Assembly: GCA_027019165.1 (NCBI GenBank)
Contig: JALUXC010000026.1
Location: forward strand, 62,001 to 126,000
Source: Pseudophaeobacter sp.
GTDB taxonomy: Bacteria > Pseudomonadota > Alphaproteobacteria > Rhodobacterales > Rhodobacteraceae
DNA: 64,000 nt
Reading direction: 5' to 3'
The first letter of the stretch is position 1, and every line of letters begins with the position of its first letter. The position numbers and the translations under genes are program-made. Below, in pieces: positions 17,069 to 25,488 of the stretch. Under the pieces are notes generated by a model. That model was not told where the DNA came from. It did not search any database and saw only the letters and a list, made by a program, of their open reading frames with translations.

Positions 17069-18448
17069 TCAGTAGCTGTATTCGGCGTAGATGCGGGTCA
17101 GATCGCCGTTCCAGTCGCCGTTGTAGTGCTCCAACAGTTCATCCGCCGGGACCTTGCCGCTGTCGATGCTTTCCTTCAGCGCATTGAGGAAATGGGTCTC
17201 GTCCGGCACCAAGCCGCCTGCACCTGCCCGCGCGCGCGCCTTGAGGCCGGCTGCAGAGATCTCCAGTACCTGCCGCGCCAGATCGTGCATCTTGATCGCA
17301 CCCACCTCGGCCTGAAGCGCCTGTTCCGCTGCGCCGACGCGCAGGGCTTCGCGGGTCTCGGCGTCCCAGCCCTTGACCAGATCCCAGGCCGCATCAAGGC
17401 TGCTTTGATCGTACATCAGGCCAACCCAGAAGGCGGGCAGCGCACAAAGCCTGCGCCAGGGGCCGCCATCGGCGCCGCGCATCTCCATGTATTTCTTGAT
17501 CCGCGCCTCGGGGAAGGCGGTGGTCAGATGATCGGCCCAATCGCTGAGCGTCGGGATTTCACCCGGCAGGGCGGGCAATTCGCCTTTCAGGAAATCCCGG
17601 AAGGACTGGCCCAGCGCGTTGATGTATTGCCCGTCGCGGTAGACGAAATACATTGGCACATCGAGCGCATACTGCACGTAGCGCTCAAAGCCCATGCCGT
17701 CCTCAAAGACAAAAGGCAGCATGCCGGTGCGCGCATCATCGAGATGGCGCCAGATGGTGCTGCGCCAGGATTTCTGACCGTTCGGTTTCCCTTCAAAGAA
17801 GGGCGAATTGGCGAACAGAGCGGTCGCCACCGGTTGCAGCGCCAGCGCCACGCGCAGTTTCTGCACCATGTCCGCTTCGGAGGAAAAATCGAGGTTCACC
17901 TGCACCGTGGTTGTGCGGCGCATCATGGCGCGCCCCATGGTGCCGACTTTTTCCATATAGTCGTTCATCAGCCGGTAGCGCCCCTTGGGCATCAGCGGCA
18001 TCTCGTCGTGGGTCCAGATCGGAGCCGCGCCCAAGCCGATGAAACCGACACCGATCTTGTCGGCGATCTCTTTCACCTCGCGCAGGTGCGTGTTCACCTC
18101 ATCGCAGGTCTCATGGATGGTCTCCAGCGGGGCACCCGACAGTTCCAGCGCGCCGCCCGGCTCAAGACTCACATTGGCGCCATCCTTGGTGAGGCCGATG
18201 AGGTTACCGCCCTCTGTCACCGGCGACCAACCATAGCTGTCGCGCAGCCCTTCCAGCACAGCCACGATCGAACGCGTCCCCTCATAGGGCAGCGGTTTCA
18301 GCGTATCCTTGCAGTAGCCGAACTTCTCGTGCTCGGTGCCGATACGCCAGTCGGCGCTGGGTTTGCAACCGGAGGCCAGGTATTCGGCCATCTGTTCGTG
18401 GCGCTCAATCGGTCCGCCGCCGGACTGGGGAATGGACATGCCGGACAC
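17069..18448 (-). CDS. gshA: Glutamate--cysteine ligase (proteobacterial/plant type)
   Basis: A 459-residue enzyme for the first step of glutathione synthesis. The length and motifs match the alphaproteobacterial/plant group, not the E. coli type: RIGTEHEKFGY near residue 37, SLEPGGALELSGAP near 95, and TTTVQVNLDFSSEADMVQKLR near 184. Two in-frame ATGs stand 9 bp apart; the first (18448) has GGAG at a good distance. It lies downstream of rsmE in the same orientation, with three extra genes between. Confidence 0.94.
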   Translation of the reverse strand: MSGMSIPQSGGGPIERHEQMAEYLASGCKPSADWRIGTEHEKFGYCKDTLKPLPYEGTRSIVAVLEGLRDSYGWSPVTEGGNLIGLTKDGANVSLEPGGALELSGAPLETIHETCDEVNTHLREVKEIADKIGVGFIGLGAAPIWTHDEMPLMPKGRYRLMNDYMEKVGTMGRAMMRRTTTVQVNLDFSSEADMVQKLRVALALQPVATALFANSPFFEGKPNGQKSWRSTIWRHLDDARTGMLPFVFEDGMGFERYVQYALDVPMYFVYRDGQYINALGQSFRDFLKGELPALPGEIPTLSDWADHLTTAFPEARIKKYMEMRGADGGPWRRLCALPAFWVGLMYDQSSLDAAWDLVKGWDAETREALRVGAAEQALQAEVGAIKMHDLARQVLEISAAGLKARARAGAGGLVPDETHFLNALKESIDSGKVPADELLEHYNGDWNGDLTRIYAEYSY

Positions 18449-18506
18449 TCCGTCCTGTTGTTTCGCTCGTTTCGGCGGTCAGGAGTGGGGGGAAAAGCCG
18501 CCGGTG

Positions 18507-19034
18507 TCAATGCAGCCTTTGGTCGATAGGGCGACTTGGGCGGCGCTCCCAGATCACGACCTGGTGAGCGCCGGCTTTGCGCAATTCCGTCAGCATCCGC
18601 TCGGTTTTGAGGCCTGGAAGCGAGGCAAAAACATCAAACAGCGCCTCGTGCCCTTCGGCATTTACCGGGATCGCCAGCGGCGCCTGACCAGGTTGTTCCA
18701 GCACCCAATGAGGCGGCTTGGAGGTGTGATCGAGCCTCAGACGCTCGATTTCCGAGCGTGCCACCGCGCCGCCCGTCAAGGGGCCAAAATAGGCGATCTG
18801 CCCTTCATCCACCTGTACGATACCAGGACCACCGGCGCCGAGGCGAAAGCGCAGTCGCTGCGCGCCGATCACCGCCAAAACCAGCCCCACAAGGATCAGC
18901 GCCCAGCCGGTCACCGCCGTGAACCCGTAGGATGAATAGGCCCATTTGAGACCGACCAGCAGCATCAGGGCCGCCACGATCAATTCGCGCCAGCGCCATA
19001 AGGTGGCCCGCGCCTCGGGTCGGATGAAACTCAT
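18507..19034 (-). CDS. Hypothetical membrane protein
   Basis: A 175-residue protein with two close hydrophobic helices near residues 15-55, followed by a soluble beta-rich region (VDEGQIAYFGPLTGG, EIERLRLDH) of about 110 residues. The start is ATG 19034, chosen because GAGGAG lies eight bases upstream. It starts 10 bp after the next membrane protein upstream. I cannot name the family; the arrangement of two helices plus a cytosolic domain resembles PH-like membrane proteins. Confidence 0.7.
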   Translation of the reverse strand: MSFIRPEARATLWRWRELIVAALMLLVGLKWAYSSYGFTAVTGWALILVGLVLAVIGAQRLRFRLGAGGPGIVQVDEGQIAYFGPLTGGAVARSEIERLRLDHTSKPPHWVLEQPGQAPLAIPVNAEGHEALFDVFASLPGLKTERMLTELRKAGAHQVVIWERRPSRPIDQRLH

Positions 19035-19044
19035 GACACGCTCC

Positions 19045-19482
19045 TCATTCGCTGCGCGGGGGATAAAACAGGGCCAGGCCGATCCCCAGTCCCACAACAA
19101 AGATATGGGGCAGCAAGACGCTGGGATAATGGAGAACGGTCAGGAAATGCCAGCTGCGGTAGAGCGCCTCCCACTGCTGTATGATCATGGGGCCATCCAG
19201 TCCTGCTGTGCAGGTCCAGTTCTTCTCCAACCCCTCCAGCATCTGCAAATAGACTAACTGATAGCTTTTCCAGAAGGCATCGAGCAGCCAGAACACCCCC
19301 GCCGCGGCGGCTGACATCCACACGACCATACGCCCCTGCGTGCCGACTCTTTCGGAATAGGCCGTGGCAATTGCAGCAAGGGAAAGGGTAACCGACCAGC
19401 CCTTCAGGATGAGTGATTGATCGTTGTAGGCCTCATAGACCCCATAGAGCATTTCATATTCTGACCAGAGCGTATCACACAT
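19045..19482 (-). CDS. Hypothetical membrane protein
   Basis: A 145-residue protein with three likely helices (about residues 22-40, 47-68 and 117-139). The start is taken as ATG 19482 with CAGGAG upstream, somewhat far at about 11 bases; an ATG at 19575 is in frame but would add a segment of poor coding appearance. No family is recognised. It is probably co-transcribed with the next gene. Confidence 0.6.
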   Translation of the reverse strand: MCDTLWSEYEMLYGVYEAYNDQSLILKGWSVTLSLAAIATAYSERVGTQGRMVVWMSAAAAGVFWLLDAFWKSYQLVYLQMLEGLEKNWTCTAGLDGPMIIQQWEALYRSWHFLTVLHYPSVLLPHIFVVGLGIGLALFYPPRSE

Positions 19483-19578
19483 GGCGAAGAAATCTCCTGA
19501 CCTGAGGTCGAAACTCGCCCCGACTGTCCAAGATGCACCAAGACTGCATGATGGCACTGATGTTCCGCTCAACAAGAG

Positions 19579-20424
19579 TCATGTTGCCTCCACCTCCGGA
19601 GCAAAGAGCACCAGAGAAAATGATCCGGCCGGTTTGAAGCCAATAGCCTGATAGGCCCTGGCCGCAGCAGGGCTGGCGGCGAACAGGACCGCCAGATCAG
19701 CGCCCTCCTGTCGCGCCTCCTCCAGATGCAGGGCCACGGCAAGCCGGGCATATCCCCGACCTCGCAGATCTGGCGGCGTGTAGACCCCACCAACCTGTAC
19801 CACATCCGGCATCTGGGCATTGAAGCCGCACATGGCAACTGCCTGTCCCGCAATCGTGAGAACCCGGTGGCTGGCTCTTTCAATGTAACCATCCACATCG
19901 CGCCTTGCTTCTGTAGCGCAGTTTTCCGGTGCAGTGCCCAGAATCTCAGCATGATACGCAGCGCGCCAATCCAAAACCAGATCCCGTGGTGCGTCAGCCA
20001 ATGGGATCAGCCGGGCCTGCGGCACTTCGGAAATCGCCAGATCAACGAGATCCAGCGCGAATCCCGGCTCGTCCTCATCAAGACGCGTGGGGCGCGCTGA
20101 CAGACCGCTTGCGCTCAAAAAGGCGCGCAGCTGTTCGGTGTCTCCGACGCATCCGGTTAGCTCTCGCCCTGCGAGCAGTTCAAAGGCCGCACGCCAATCT
20201 TTAGCGGTAGCCTGTTGCGCCTGAAACAGCACCATACCCGTGTTCGACACCCCTAAGACACCGGACAGGTCCTTCTGCACCCAAAGGGTCATCCCGTGCG
20301 GCGCATCCGAGCCAAGCCCGTGATCGCGCAGGTTACCCAAAAGGAACATCGAGCTTTGCACATGGCGGCGCAGCAGGGCTTCGATGGGCGGCAGATCCGC
20401 CTGTGTTGCTATGCGCCAGACCAT
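19579..20424 (-). CDS. GNAT-family N-acetyltransferase
   Basis: A 281-residue acetyltransferase, longer than a single GNAT domain. The acetyl-CoA motif is VGGVYTPPDLRGRGYARLAVA at about residues 208-228, with the closing strand KPAGSFSLVLF near the end. The first 130 residues carry no clear motif and may be a degenerate second GNAT half. The substrate is unknown. It lies 15 bp after rsmE. Confidence 0.82.
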   Translation of the reverse strand: MVWRIATQADLPPIEALLRRHVQSSMFLLGNLRDHGLGSDAPHGMTLWVQKDLSGVLGVSNTGMVLFQAQQATAKDWRAAFELLAGRELTGCVGDTEQLRAFLSASGLSARPTRLDEDEPGFALDLVDLAISEVPQARLIPLADAPRDLVLDWRAAYHAEILGTAPENCATEARRDVDGYIERASHRVLTIAGQAVAMCGFNAQMPDVVQVGGVYTPPDLRGRGYARLAVALHLEEARQEGADLAVLFAASPAAARAYQAIGFKPAGSFSLVLFAPEVEAT

Positions 20425-20439
20425 CTCAATGCGCTCCGA

Positions 20440-21165
20440 TCACCAATCCCCAAGCGCCTGCTGCCACAGGGTCATGGCTGCGACCGCTGCAGTATCGGCG
20501 CGCAGGATGCGGGGGCCCAGGCTGACCACATGAGCCTGCGGCAGGGCATGCAAGCGCTTGCGTTCCCCTTCGGAAAACCCGCCCTCGGGACCGATCAGAA
20601 TCGCCCAGGGCGCGTCTTTGTGGTGTTCGGCGGCCAGTTGCAGCGCGTTGCCCACCTCGGCCTCGTCACAGAACATCAGCTGGCGCTCTTCGGGCCAGCG
20701 ATCCAACAGGCGCGAAAGTTTCTGCAGCTCCGCCACCTCGGGCACATAGGTGCCGCCGCATTGCTCGGCTGCCTCGATGGCATGGGCCTGCAGGCGATCC
20801 TGGCGGATGCGCTCGGAGTTGGTGAAGTCGGTCTGCACCGGCAGAATGCGGGCCGCGCCCATCTCGGCGGCCTTTTCCACGATGAAATCCGTGCGCGCCT
20901 TTTTGATCGGCGCAAACAGCAGCCACAGATCTGGCGGCATCTGCAAGGGGCGGGTCTGCTCATGGCAGATCAGCACGCCGCTGCGCTTGCCCGCCTCAGC
21001 CACCTCGGCCAGCCATTCGCCATCGCGCCCGTTGAACAGCGCCACCTGCGCGCCCGCACCCTGCCGCATCACCCCAAAAAGGTAATGCGCCTGGTCCCGG
21101 TCCACAGGAATGGTTTGCCCTGCCCCCAAGGGGTGCTCTACATACAGTCTGATCTTCGCACTCAT
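20440..21165 (-). CDS. rsmE: 16S rRNA (uracil-1498-N3)-methyltransferase
   Basis: A 241-residue SPOUT-class methyltransferase acting on helix 44 of 16S rRNA. Family features include the N-terminal HYLFGVMRQGAG part, LFAPIKKARTDFIVEKAAEMG near residue 84, and the knotted SAM-binding end (ILIGPEGGFSEGE, SLGPRILRADTA). The start is separated by only 12 bp from the start of divergent ubiA, so each gene's ribosome site lies in the other's leader. Confidence 0.95.
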   Translation of the reverse strand: MSAKIRLYVEHPLGAGQTIPVDRDQAHYLFGVMRQGAGAQVALFNGRDGEWLAEVAEAGKRSGVLICHEQTRPLQMPPDLWLLFAPIKKARTDFIVEKAAEMGAARILPVQTDFTNSERIRQDRLQAHAIEAAEQCGGTYVPEVAELQKLSRLLDRWPEERQLMFCDEAEVGNALQLAAEHHKDAPWAILIGPEGGFSEGERKRLHALPQAHVVSLGPRILRADTAAVAAMTLWQQALGDW

Positions 21166-21177
21166 GAGGTCCTACAT

Positions 21178-22140
21178 ATGCAAGGGCAATCGCCAACACC
21201 AGATGGTCAGGTCGCGGATGCGGTCAAGGGGAATTGGGTGGACACCCATGCACCCGCCTGGAGCCGCCCCTACCTGCGCCTCAGCCGGGCGGACCGGCCC
21301 ATCGGCACCTGGCTGTTGCTGATCCCATGCTGGTGGGGGCTGGCGCTGGCGATCCTCTGGGATGAAACACCGGTCTGGCAGGATGCCTGGATCTTTGTCG
21401 CCTGCGGCATGGGCGCCTGGCTGATGCGGGGGGCGGGCTGCACCTGGAACGACATCACCGACCGCAACTTCGATGGCGCGGTCGAGCGTACGCGGTCGCG
21501 ACCGATCCCGTCAGGCCAAGTCACGGTAAAAGGCGCGGTGATCTGGATGATCCTGCAGGCGCTGGTGGCCTTCTGCATCCTTTTGACCTTTAATCGCGCC
21601 GCCATCGCCATGGGCATTCTCGCGCTCTTGCCGGTTGCGATATATCCTTTTGCCAAACGTTTCACCTGGTGGCCGCAGGTCTTTCTGGGCCTCGCCTTTA
21701 ACTGGGGCGCCATGCTGGCCTGGGTCGCGCATACCGGATCGCTCTCCTGGTCGCCGGTGATCCTGTATCTTGCCGGGATTGCCTGGACGCTGTTCTACGA
21801 CACCATCTACGCCCATCAGGACACAGAGGATGATGCGCTGATCGGGGTGAAATCCACCGCCCGCCTCTTTGGCGACAACAGCCCGCGCTGGCTGCGCCGT
21901 TTTATCGTGGCCACCGTCAGCCTGATGGCGCTGGCCGTGGTGCTGGCCGCCCGAGAGGATGCGAGCCTGGTGACGCTTCTGGTCGCACTGGCCGGCCCTT
22001 GGGCGATGGGCTGGCACATGACATGGCAACTGAGGGTCTTTGACGCCGAAAATAGCCCCCGGCTGCTGCAGCTTTTCCGCCTCAACCGTGATACCGGCTT
22101 GATTCCGCTTATCTTCTTTGCCGCGGCCAGTTTCGTATGA
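21178..22140 (+). CDS. ubiA: 4-hydroxybenzoate polyprenyltransferase
   Basis: A 320-residue membrane prenyltransferase of ubiquinone synthesis. It has about eight to nine helices and both Asp-rich motifs that bind the prenyl diphosphate through magnesium: NDITDRNFD near residue 97 and YDTIYAHQDTEDD near 207. The start is ATG 21178 with GAGG upstream; the frame is open far to the left but that part lies antisense to rsmE. Divergent from rsmE. Confidence 0.94.
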   Translation: MQGQSPTPDGQVADAVKGNWVDTHAPAWSRPYLRLSRADRPIGTWLLLIPCWWGLALAILWDETPVWQDAWIFVACGMGAWLMRGAGCTWNDITDRNFDGAVERTRSRPIPSGQVTVKGAVIWMILQALVAFCILLTFNRAAIAMGILALLPVAIYPFAKRFTWWPQVFLGLAFNWGAMLAWVAHTGSLSWSPVILYLAGIAWTLFYDTIYAHQDTEDDALIGVKSTARLFGDNSPRWLRRFIVATVSLMALAVVLAAREDASLVTLLVALAGPWAMGWHMTWQLRVFDAENSPRLLQLFRLNRDTGLIPLIFFAAASFV

Positions 22141-22201
22141 TTGAACCGGCCCCTATGGCGCTGTAAGACAATGCCCATCCAATGCGGAGAATGCCAATCT
22201 A

Positions 22202-24178
22202 ATGCGTCTGTCATCGCTCCTGATCCCGACCCTGTCCTTCGCTGCTGCGGCAGGGCTGAGCCTGGTGGCCGCCAGTTTCGCCGTCACCGCCGTGGAACGG
22301 GGCAGCGAGCGGGAGGTACGCCGGAGCCTGGATGTGTCCGGCATGCACTGGGCCGAGGTAACGGCAAACGGGCTGAGGGTGATCCTACAGGGTACCGCCC
22401 CGGACGAGGCGACACGTTTTGCCGCCATTTCACTGGCCGGAGGGGTCGTGGACGCGGCGCGGGTGATCGACGATATATCTGTCCTCCCCGCTGAAAGGCT
22501 GGCACCGCCGCGCTTTTCTGCCGAGATTCTACGCAACGACAGCGGCATTTCCATCAGCGGGCTGATCCCGCTTTCCGCGTCACGCAACGAGATCACCGAT
22601 CAGTTGCAGGGGATCGCACACAAAAGCCGCAAGAAGGTGACGGACCTCCTCGAAGCCGGAGACTACCCCGCGCCCGAAGATTGGGATCCCGCAATGGAGT
22701 TTGCCCTGGAGGCACTTGAGCTGCTGCCACGGGCCAAGATATCGGTCCAGGCGGGGGCGGTCTCGATAACAGCCATTGCCGACAGCACCGAAGAGCGCAG
22801 CACCTTTGAACAGCGGTTGACCCGCATGGCTCCGCCGCAGATTCGCATCAGCCTTGATATCGCCGCGCCGCGCCCTGTCATAACCCCCTTTACGCTACGG
22901 TTCCTGATTTCGGAGGGCGGCGCACGGTTTGATGCCTGCTCGGCCGAAAGCGAAGAAAGCCAGGCCCGCATCCTCTCTGCTGCGCGTGCGGCCGGGCTCG
23001 AGGGAGAGGCAAGCTGCGTGATCGGCATGGGGGTGCCCTCCCCGAAATGGGCTGACGCTGCCGAGCTGAGCATTCAAAGCCTTGCCGCCATTGGCAAAGG
23101 GTCGGTGACCATTGCCAACGCGGATATCACCCTGGTTGCCGCAGAAGGCACGCCCGAGCCTCTGTTTGACAAGGTTGTCGGTGAGCTGGAAACCGCCCTG
23201 CCCGAGGTCTTTGCCCTGCATGCGGTCCTGCCTGCACCAGAAGCCGATGCTGCGGCCGGCCCGCCGGAGTTCACCGCGACTCTCAGCCCCGAAGGACAGG
23301 TGCAGTTGCGCGGACGGATCAATGATGCAGCAACGCGCACCATTGCAGACAGCTACGCCAAGGCGCGGTTCGGCTCAGGCAGCGTCTACACAGCGGCCCG
23401 CGTGGTCGATGGCCTGCCCGCAGACTGGCCGGTGCGGGTGCTGGCAGGGCTTGAGGTGCTGTCCTACCTGCAACGCGGCGCGGTGACCGTGACCCCGGAC
23501 AGTCTGGAATTGCGCGGAATGAGCCACAACAAGGATGCCCCGGCGGATATTGCGCGTTTTCTGTCGGCCAAACTGGGCGAAGCGGAAAGCTATGACCTCG
23601 ACATCACCTATGAAGAGCCGCCCGCCCCCGAAGACCAGCCCATGGCCCCCGAACTATGCCAGGCCCAACTGATCGGCGTGCAGCTGGATGCCGGAAAGAT
23701 CACCTTCGAACCCGGTTCTGCCACGGTCGAAGCCGCCAGCGGTGTGATTCTCGACAAGATTGCTGCCATCCTCGAAGACTGCGGCCCGGTACGGCTTGAG
23801 ATACAGGGCCACACAGACAGCCAGGGCCGCGAGGAAATGAACCAGAACCTCAGCCAGGCGCGGGCGCAGTCTGTTCTCAATGAACTTCGTGCACGTCGGA
23901 TCCTGACCTCGACCTACGTGGCGCGTGGCTATGGCGAAAGCACGCCCATCGCCTCGAACGACACCGAAGAAGGACGCGAGGCCAATCGGCGGATTGAGTT
24001 CAAGCTGATGCTGCCCGGCAGCGGGATCGAAGCGGACGGCAAGCTTGACGCAGATCCGACCGAAGCCACACGCGGCGATGCCTCCGAGGCCACGCCTCCG
24101 GCAGCAGCATCGGAAACCGAGCCGACCGAGTCCACGACACAGGCAGATGACAGCCCACAGGAGACATCGGACCAATGA
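22202..24178 (+). CDS. OmpA-family protein with BON-like repeats
   Basis: A 658-residue envelope protein. An N-terminal signal or anchor (about residues 1-28) is followed by several repeated segments of about 70-90 residues resembling BON-type modules, then a C-terminal OmpA peptidoglycan-binding domain (about 500-610) with ITFEPGSATVE, LEIQGHTDSQGREEMNQ and the NRRIEFKL end. A Thr/Glu/Ala-rich tail closes the protein. It overlaps the next gene by four bases. It probably ties the outer membrane or periplasm to the wall; the role of the repeats is unknown. Confidence 0.85.
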   Translation: MRLSSLLIPTLSFAAAAGLSLVAASFAVTAVERGSEREVRRSLDVSGMHWAEVTANGLRVILQGTAPDEATRFAAISLAGGVVDAARVIDDISVLPAERLAPPRFSAEILRNDSGISISGLIPLSASRNEITDQLQGIAHKSRKKVTDLLEAGDYPAPEDWDPAMEFALEALELLPRAKISVQAGAVSITAIADSTEERSTFEQRLTRMAPPQIRISLDIAAPRPVITPFTLRFLISEGGARFDACSAESEESQARILSAARAAGLEGEASCVIGMGVPSPKWADAAELSIQSLAAIGKGSVTIANADITLVAAEGTPEPLFDKVVGELETALPEVFALHAVLPAPEADAAAGPPEFTATLSPEGQVQLRGRINDAATRTIADSYAKARFGSGSVYTAARVVDGLPADWPVRVLAGLEVLSYLQRGAVTVTPDSLELRGMSHNKDAPADIARFLSAKLGEAESYDLDITYEEPPAPEDQPMAPELCQAQLIGVQLDAGKITFEPGSATVEAASGVILDKIAAILEDCGPVRLEIQGHTDSQGREEMNQNLSQARAQSVLNELRARRILTSTYVARGYGESTPIASNDTEEGREANRRIEFKLMLPGSGIEADGKLDADPTEATRGDASEATPPAAASETEPTESTTQADDSPQETSDQ

Positions 24179-24489
24179 ACAGAACCGAGTTCATCATCAC
24201 CACAGCCATCATCCTGTTTGCGGCCTTTGCGATGGGCTGGTTCGCCAATTGGCTGGTGCATCGCTTTACCCGCGTACGTCAAAGTGACGTGGCCGACCTT
24301 GACCGGATGAGCCAGGAGCTGCACGAAGCCGAAGAAACACGCGATCAGGCCATTACCTACCTGCAGCAACGCGAGGCAGAGCTGACCAACCAACTGACCC
24401 AGACCGAAGCCGAGCTGAACGCCGCCATGGAGGGCTTGCGAGATGCCCGCCGCGAAGCCGAAGAACTGCGCATGCAATTGGAACGCTGA
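24175..24489 (+). CDS. Membrane-anchored coiled-coil protein
   Basis: A 104-residue protein with one N-terminal helix (about residues 8-28) and a long charged coiled coil (about 38-103, repeating Glu/Leu/Gln). It is translationally coupled to the OmpA-family gene (ATGA). The likely role is a small partner of that envelope protein. It is the last backbone gene before the mobile element. Confidence 0.75.
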   Translation: MNRTEFIITTAIILFAAFAMGWFANWLVHRFTRVRQSDVADLDRMSQELHEAEETRDQAITYLQQREAELTNQLTQTEAELNAAMEGLRDARREAEELRMQLER

Positions 24490-24979
24490 TCCAGGACGAC
24501 CCTACCGCAGACGCGGCATTTCATCCCATCGGGTGACCCAATGCGGCCCACTGGCTTTTGCGCAAATCTGTGAAGGCGCAGGATGACAGCACTCGCACTG
24601 CTGTCGGCTTTGGCCATCCCGGCACTTTCGGGTCTTGATTGACAACGCGCATCCAGTTGCGCAGCCGCACTTGAGCGATCCAATTCGCATGCAGTTTCGA
24701 ACAGTCAGATATCAAAGAAACTGCCACGACGTGTCCTCCCAGCGTTCAATAGGGTACCCTGCTGCAGTTTTTCGTTTCCTTGCGCCCGGAGCTCAGTTCG
24801 TCACAGCCACAAACGCGGTCTGCAAGACGCGCCAGAAATGGCCGCCGCTTCGTGGAAGCACTGGTTGCGTTTCAAACCAGCTTTCCTTGCGTACAACCAT
24901 CAAAGCGGGGAACTGTCACTGAACAAGACGCCCACCACCATAGGAAGCGGCCTGGCATTCATGTCTGTTGGAGAGGATC
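24490..24979. other. Non-coding left end of the element, possible oriT region
   Basis: A 490-bp stretch without a convincing gene. It must contain the left element/chromosome junction. Being directly upstream of the MobC/relaxase genes, it is also the expected place for the origin of transfer. The palindrome GGGTACCC (24752-24759) overlaps TACCCTGC (24755-24762), which is one base off the TATCCTGC core of IncP-type nick sites. That match is weak evidence on its own. Confidence 0.4.
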
Positions 24980-25108
24980 ATGGTGCACCTGAGTAGAGAA
25001 AGTTCGAACTATCTGTTCGAAGTGCTTTCTGAATGGAATCAGGTACTTGAGACAATCGATGACCCTGTGAACGATCTGGATGCAGATGTTCACAGGGAGG
25101 TCGGATGA
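24980..25108 (+). CDS. Small hypothetical protein upstream of the MobC-like gene
   Basis: A 42-residue acidic protein (MVHLSRESSNYLFEVLSEWN at the start). GGAGAGG precedes the ATG. Its stop overlaps the ATG of the MobC-like gene (ATGA), the same coupling that links that gene to the relaxase, which is good support for it being real. Function unknown; it may be part of the relaxosome operon. Confidence 0.6.
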   Translation: MVHLSRESSNYLFEVLSEWNQVLETIDDPVNDLDADVHREVG

Positions 25109-25488
25109 CAACGAAGACACCTCCCTTTTCCCTCAGACTGACTTTTGAAGAACGCGCTAGGCTTGAAGAGCTGGCTGGCGACATGCCACTTGGGGCGTAT
25201 ATCCGCCGCAAGGTCTTCGACGGTCAGGGTCTCAAGAAGAAACGTGCACGGGCTCGGTCTCGCCGCCCGATCAAGGATGAGCAGAAGCTGGCGCAGGTAC
25301 TGGCCATGCTTGGCCAATCGAGGATCGCCAATAATCTGAACCAGCTCGCCAAGATGGCAAATCTCGGCACGCTTCCCGTTCTCCCCGATACGGAACGCGA
25401 CATTCGGCGCGCATGCGCCGACGTGGCGCTGATGCGGCGGGAGCTTCTTCGCGCGCTCGGCCATCGTACCGATGTGGAGCCGTCATGA
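25105..25488 (+). CDS. MobC-like relaxosome accessory protein
   Basis: A 127-residue basic protein. The N-terminal part (FSLRLTFEERARLEELAGDMPLGAYIRRKVF) looks like a ribbon-helix-helix DNA-binding fold, and the following QVLAMLGQSRIANNLNQLAKMA segment is typical of MobC mobilization proteins. It should bind oriT and help the relaxase open the strands. It overlaps the relaxase gene by four bases. Confidence 0.82.
   Translation: MTTKTPPFSLRLTFEERARLEELAGDMPLGAYIRRKVFDGQGLKKKRARARSRRPIKDEQKLAQVLAMLGQSRIANNLNQLAKMANLGTLPVLPDTERDIRRACADVALMRRELLRALGHRTDVEPS

Noticed and set aside
24717-24727. An 11-bp match (AGAAACTGCCA) to 48350-48360 as a possible att site pair
   Set aside because: It lies about 45 bp inside the right edge, not at the tRNA, and such a short match is expected by chance over this search space.
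24752-24762. oriT nick site at TACCCTGC
   Set aside because: Only a near match to the IncP core, without the expected flanking inverted repeat binding sites; kept as a remark only.
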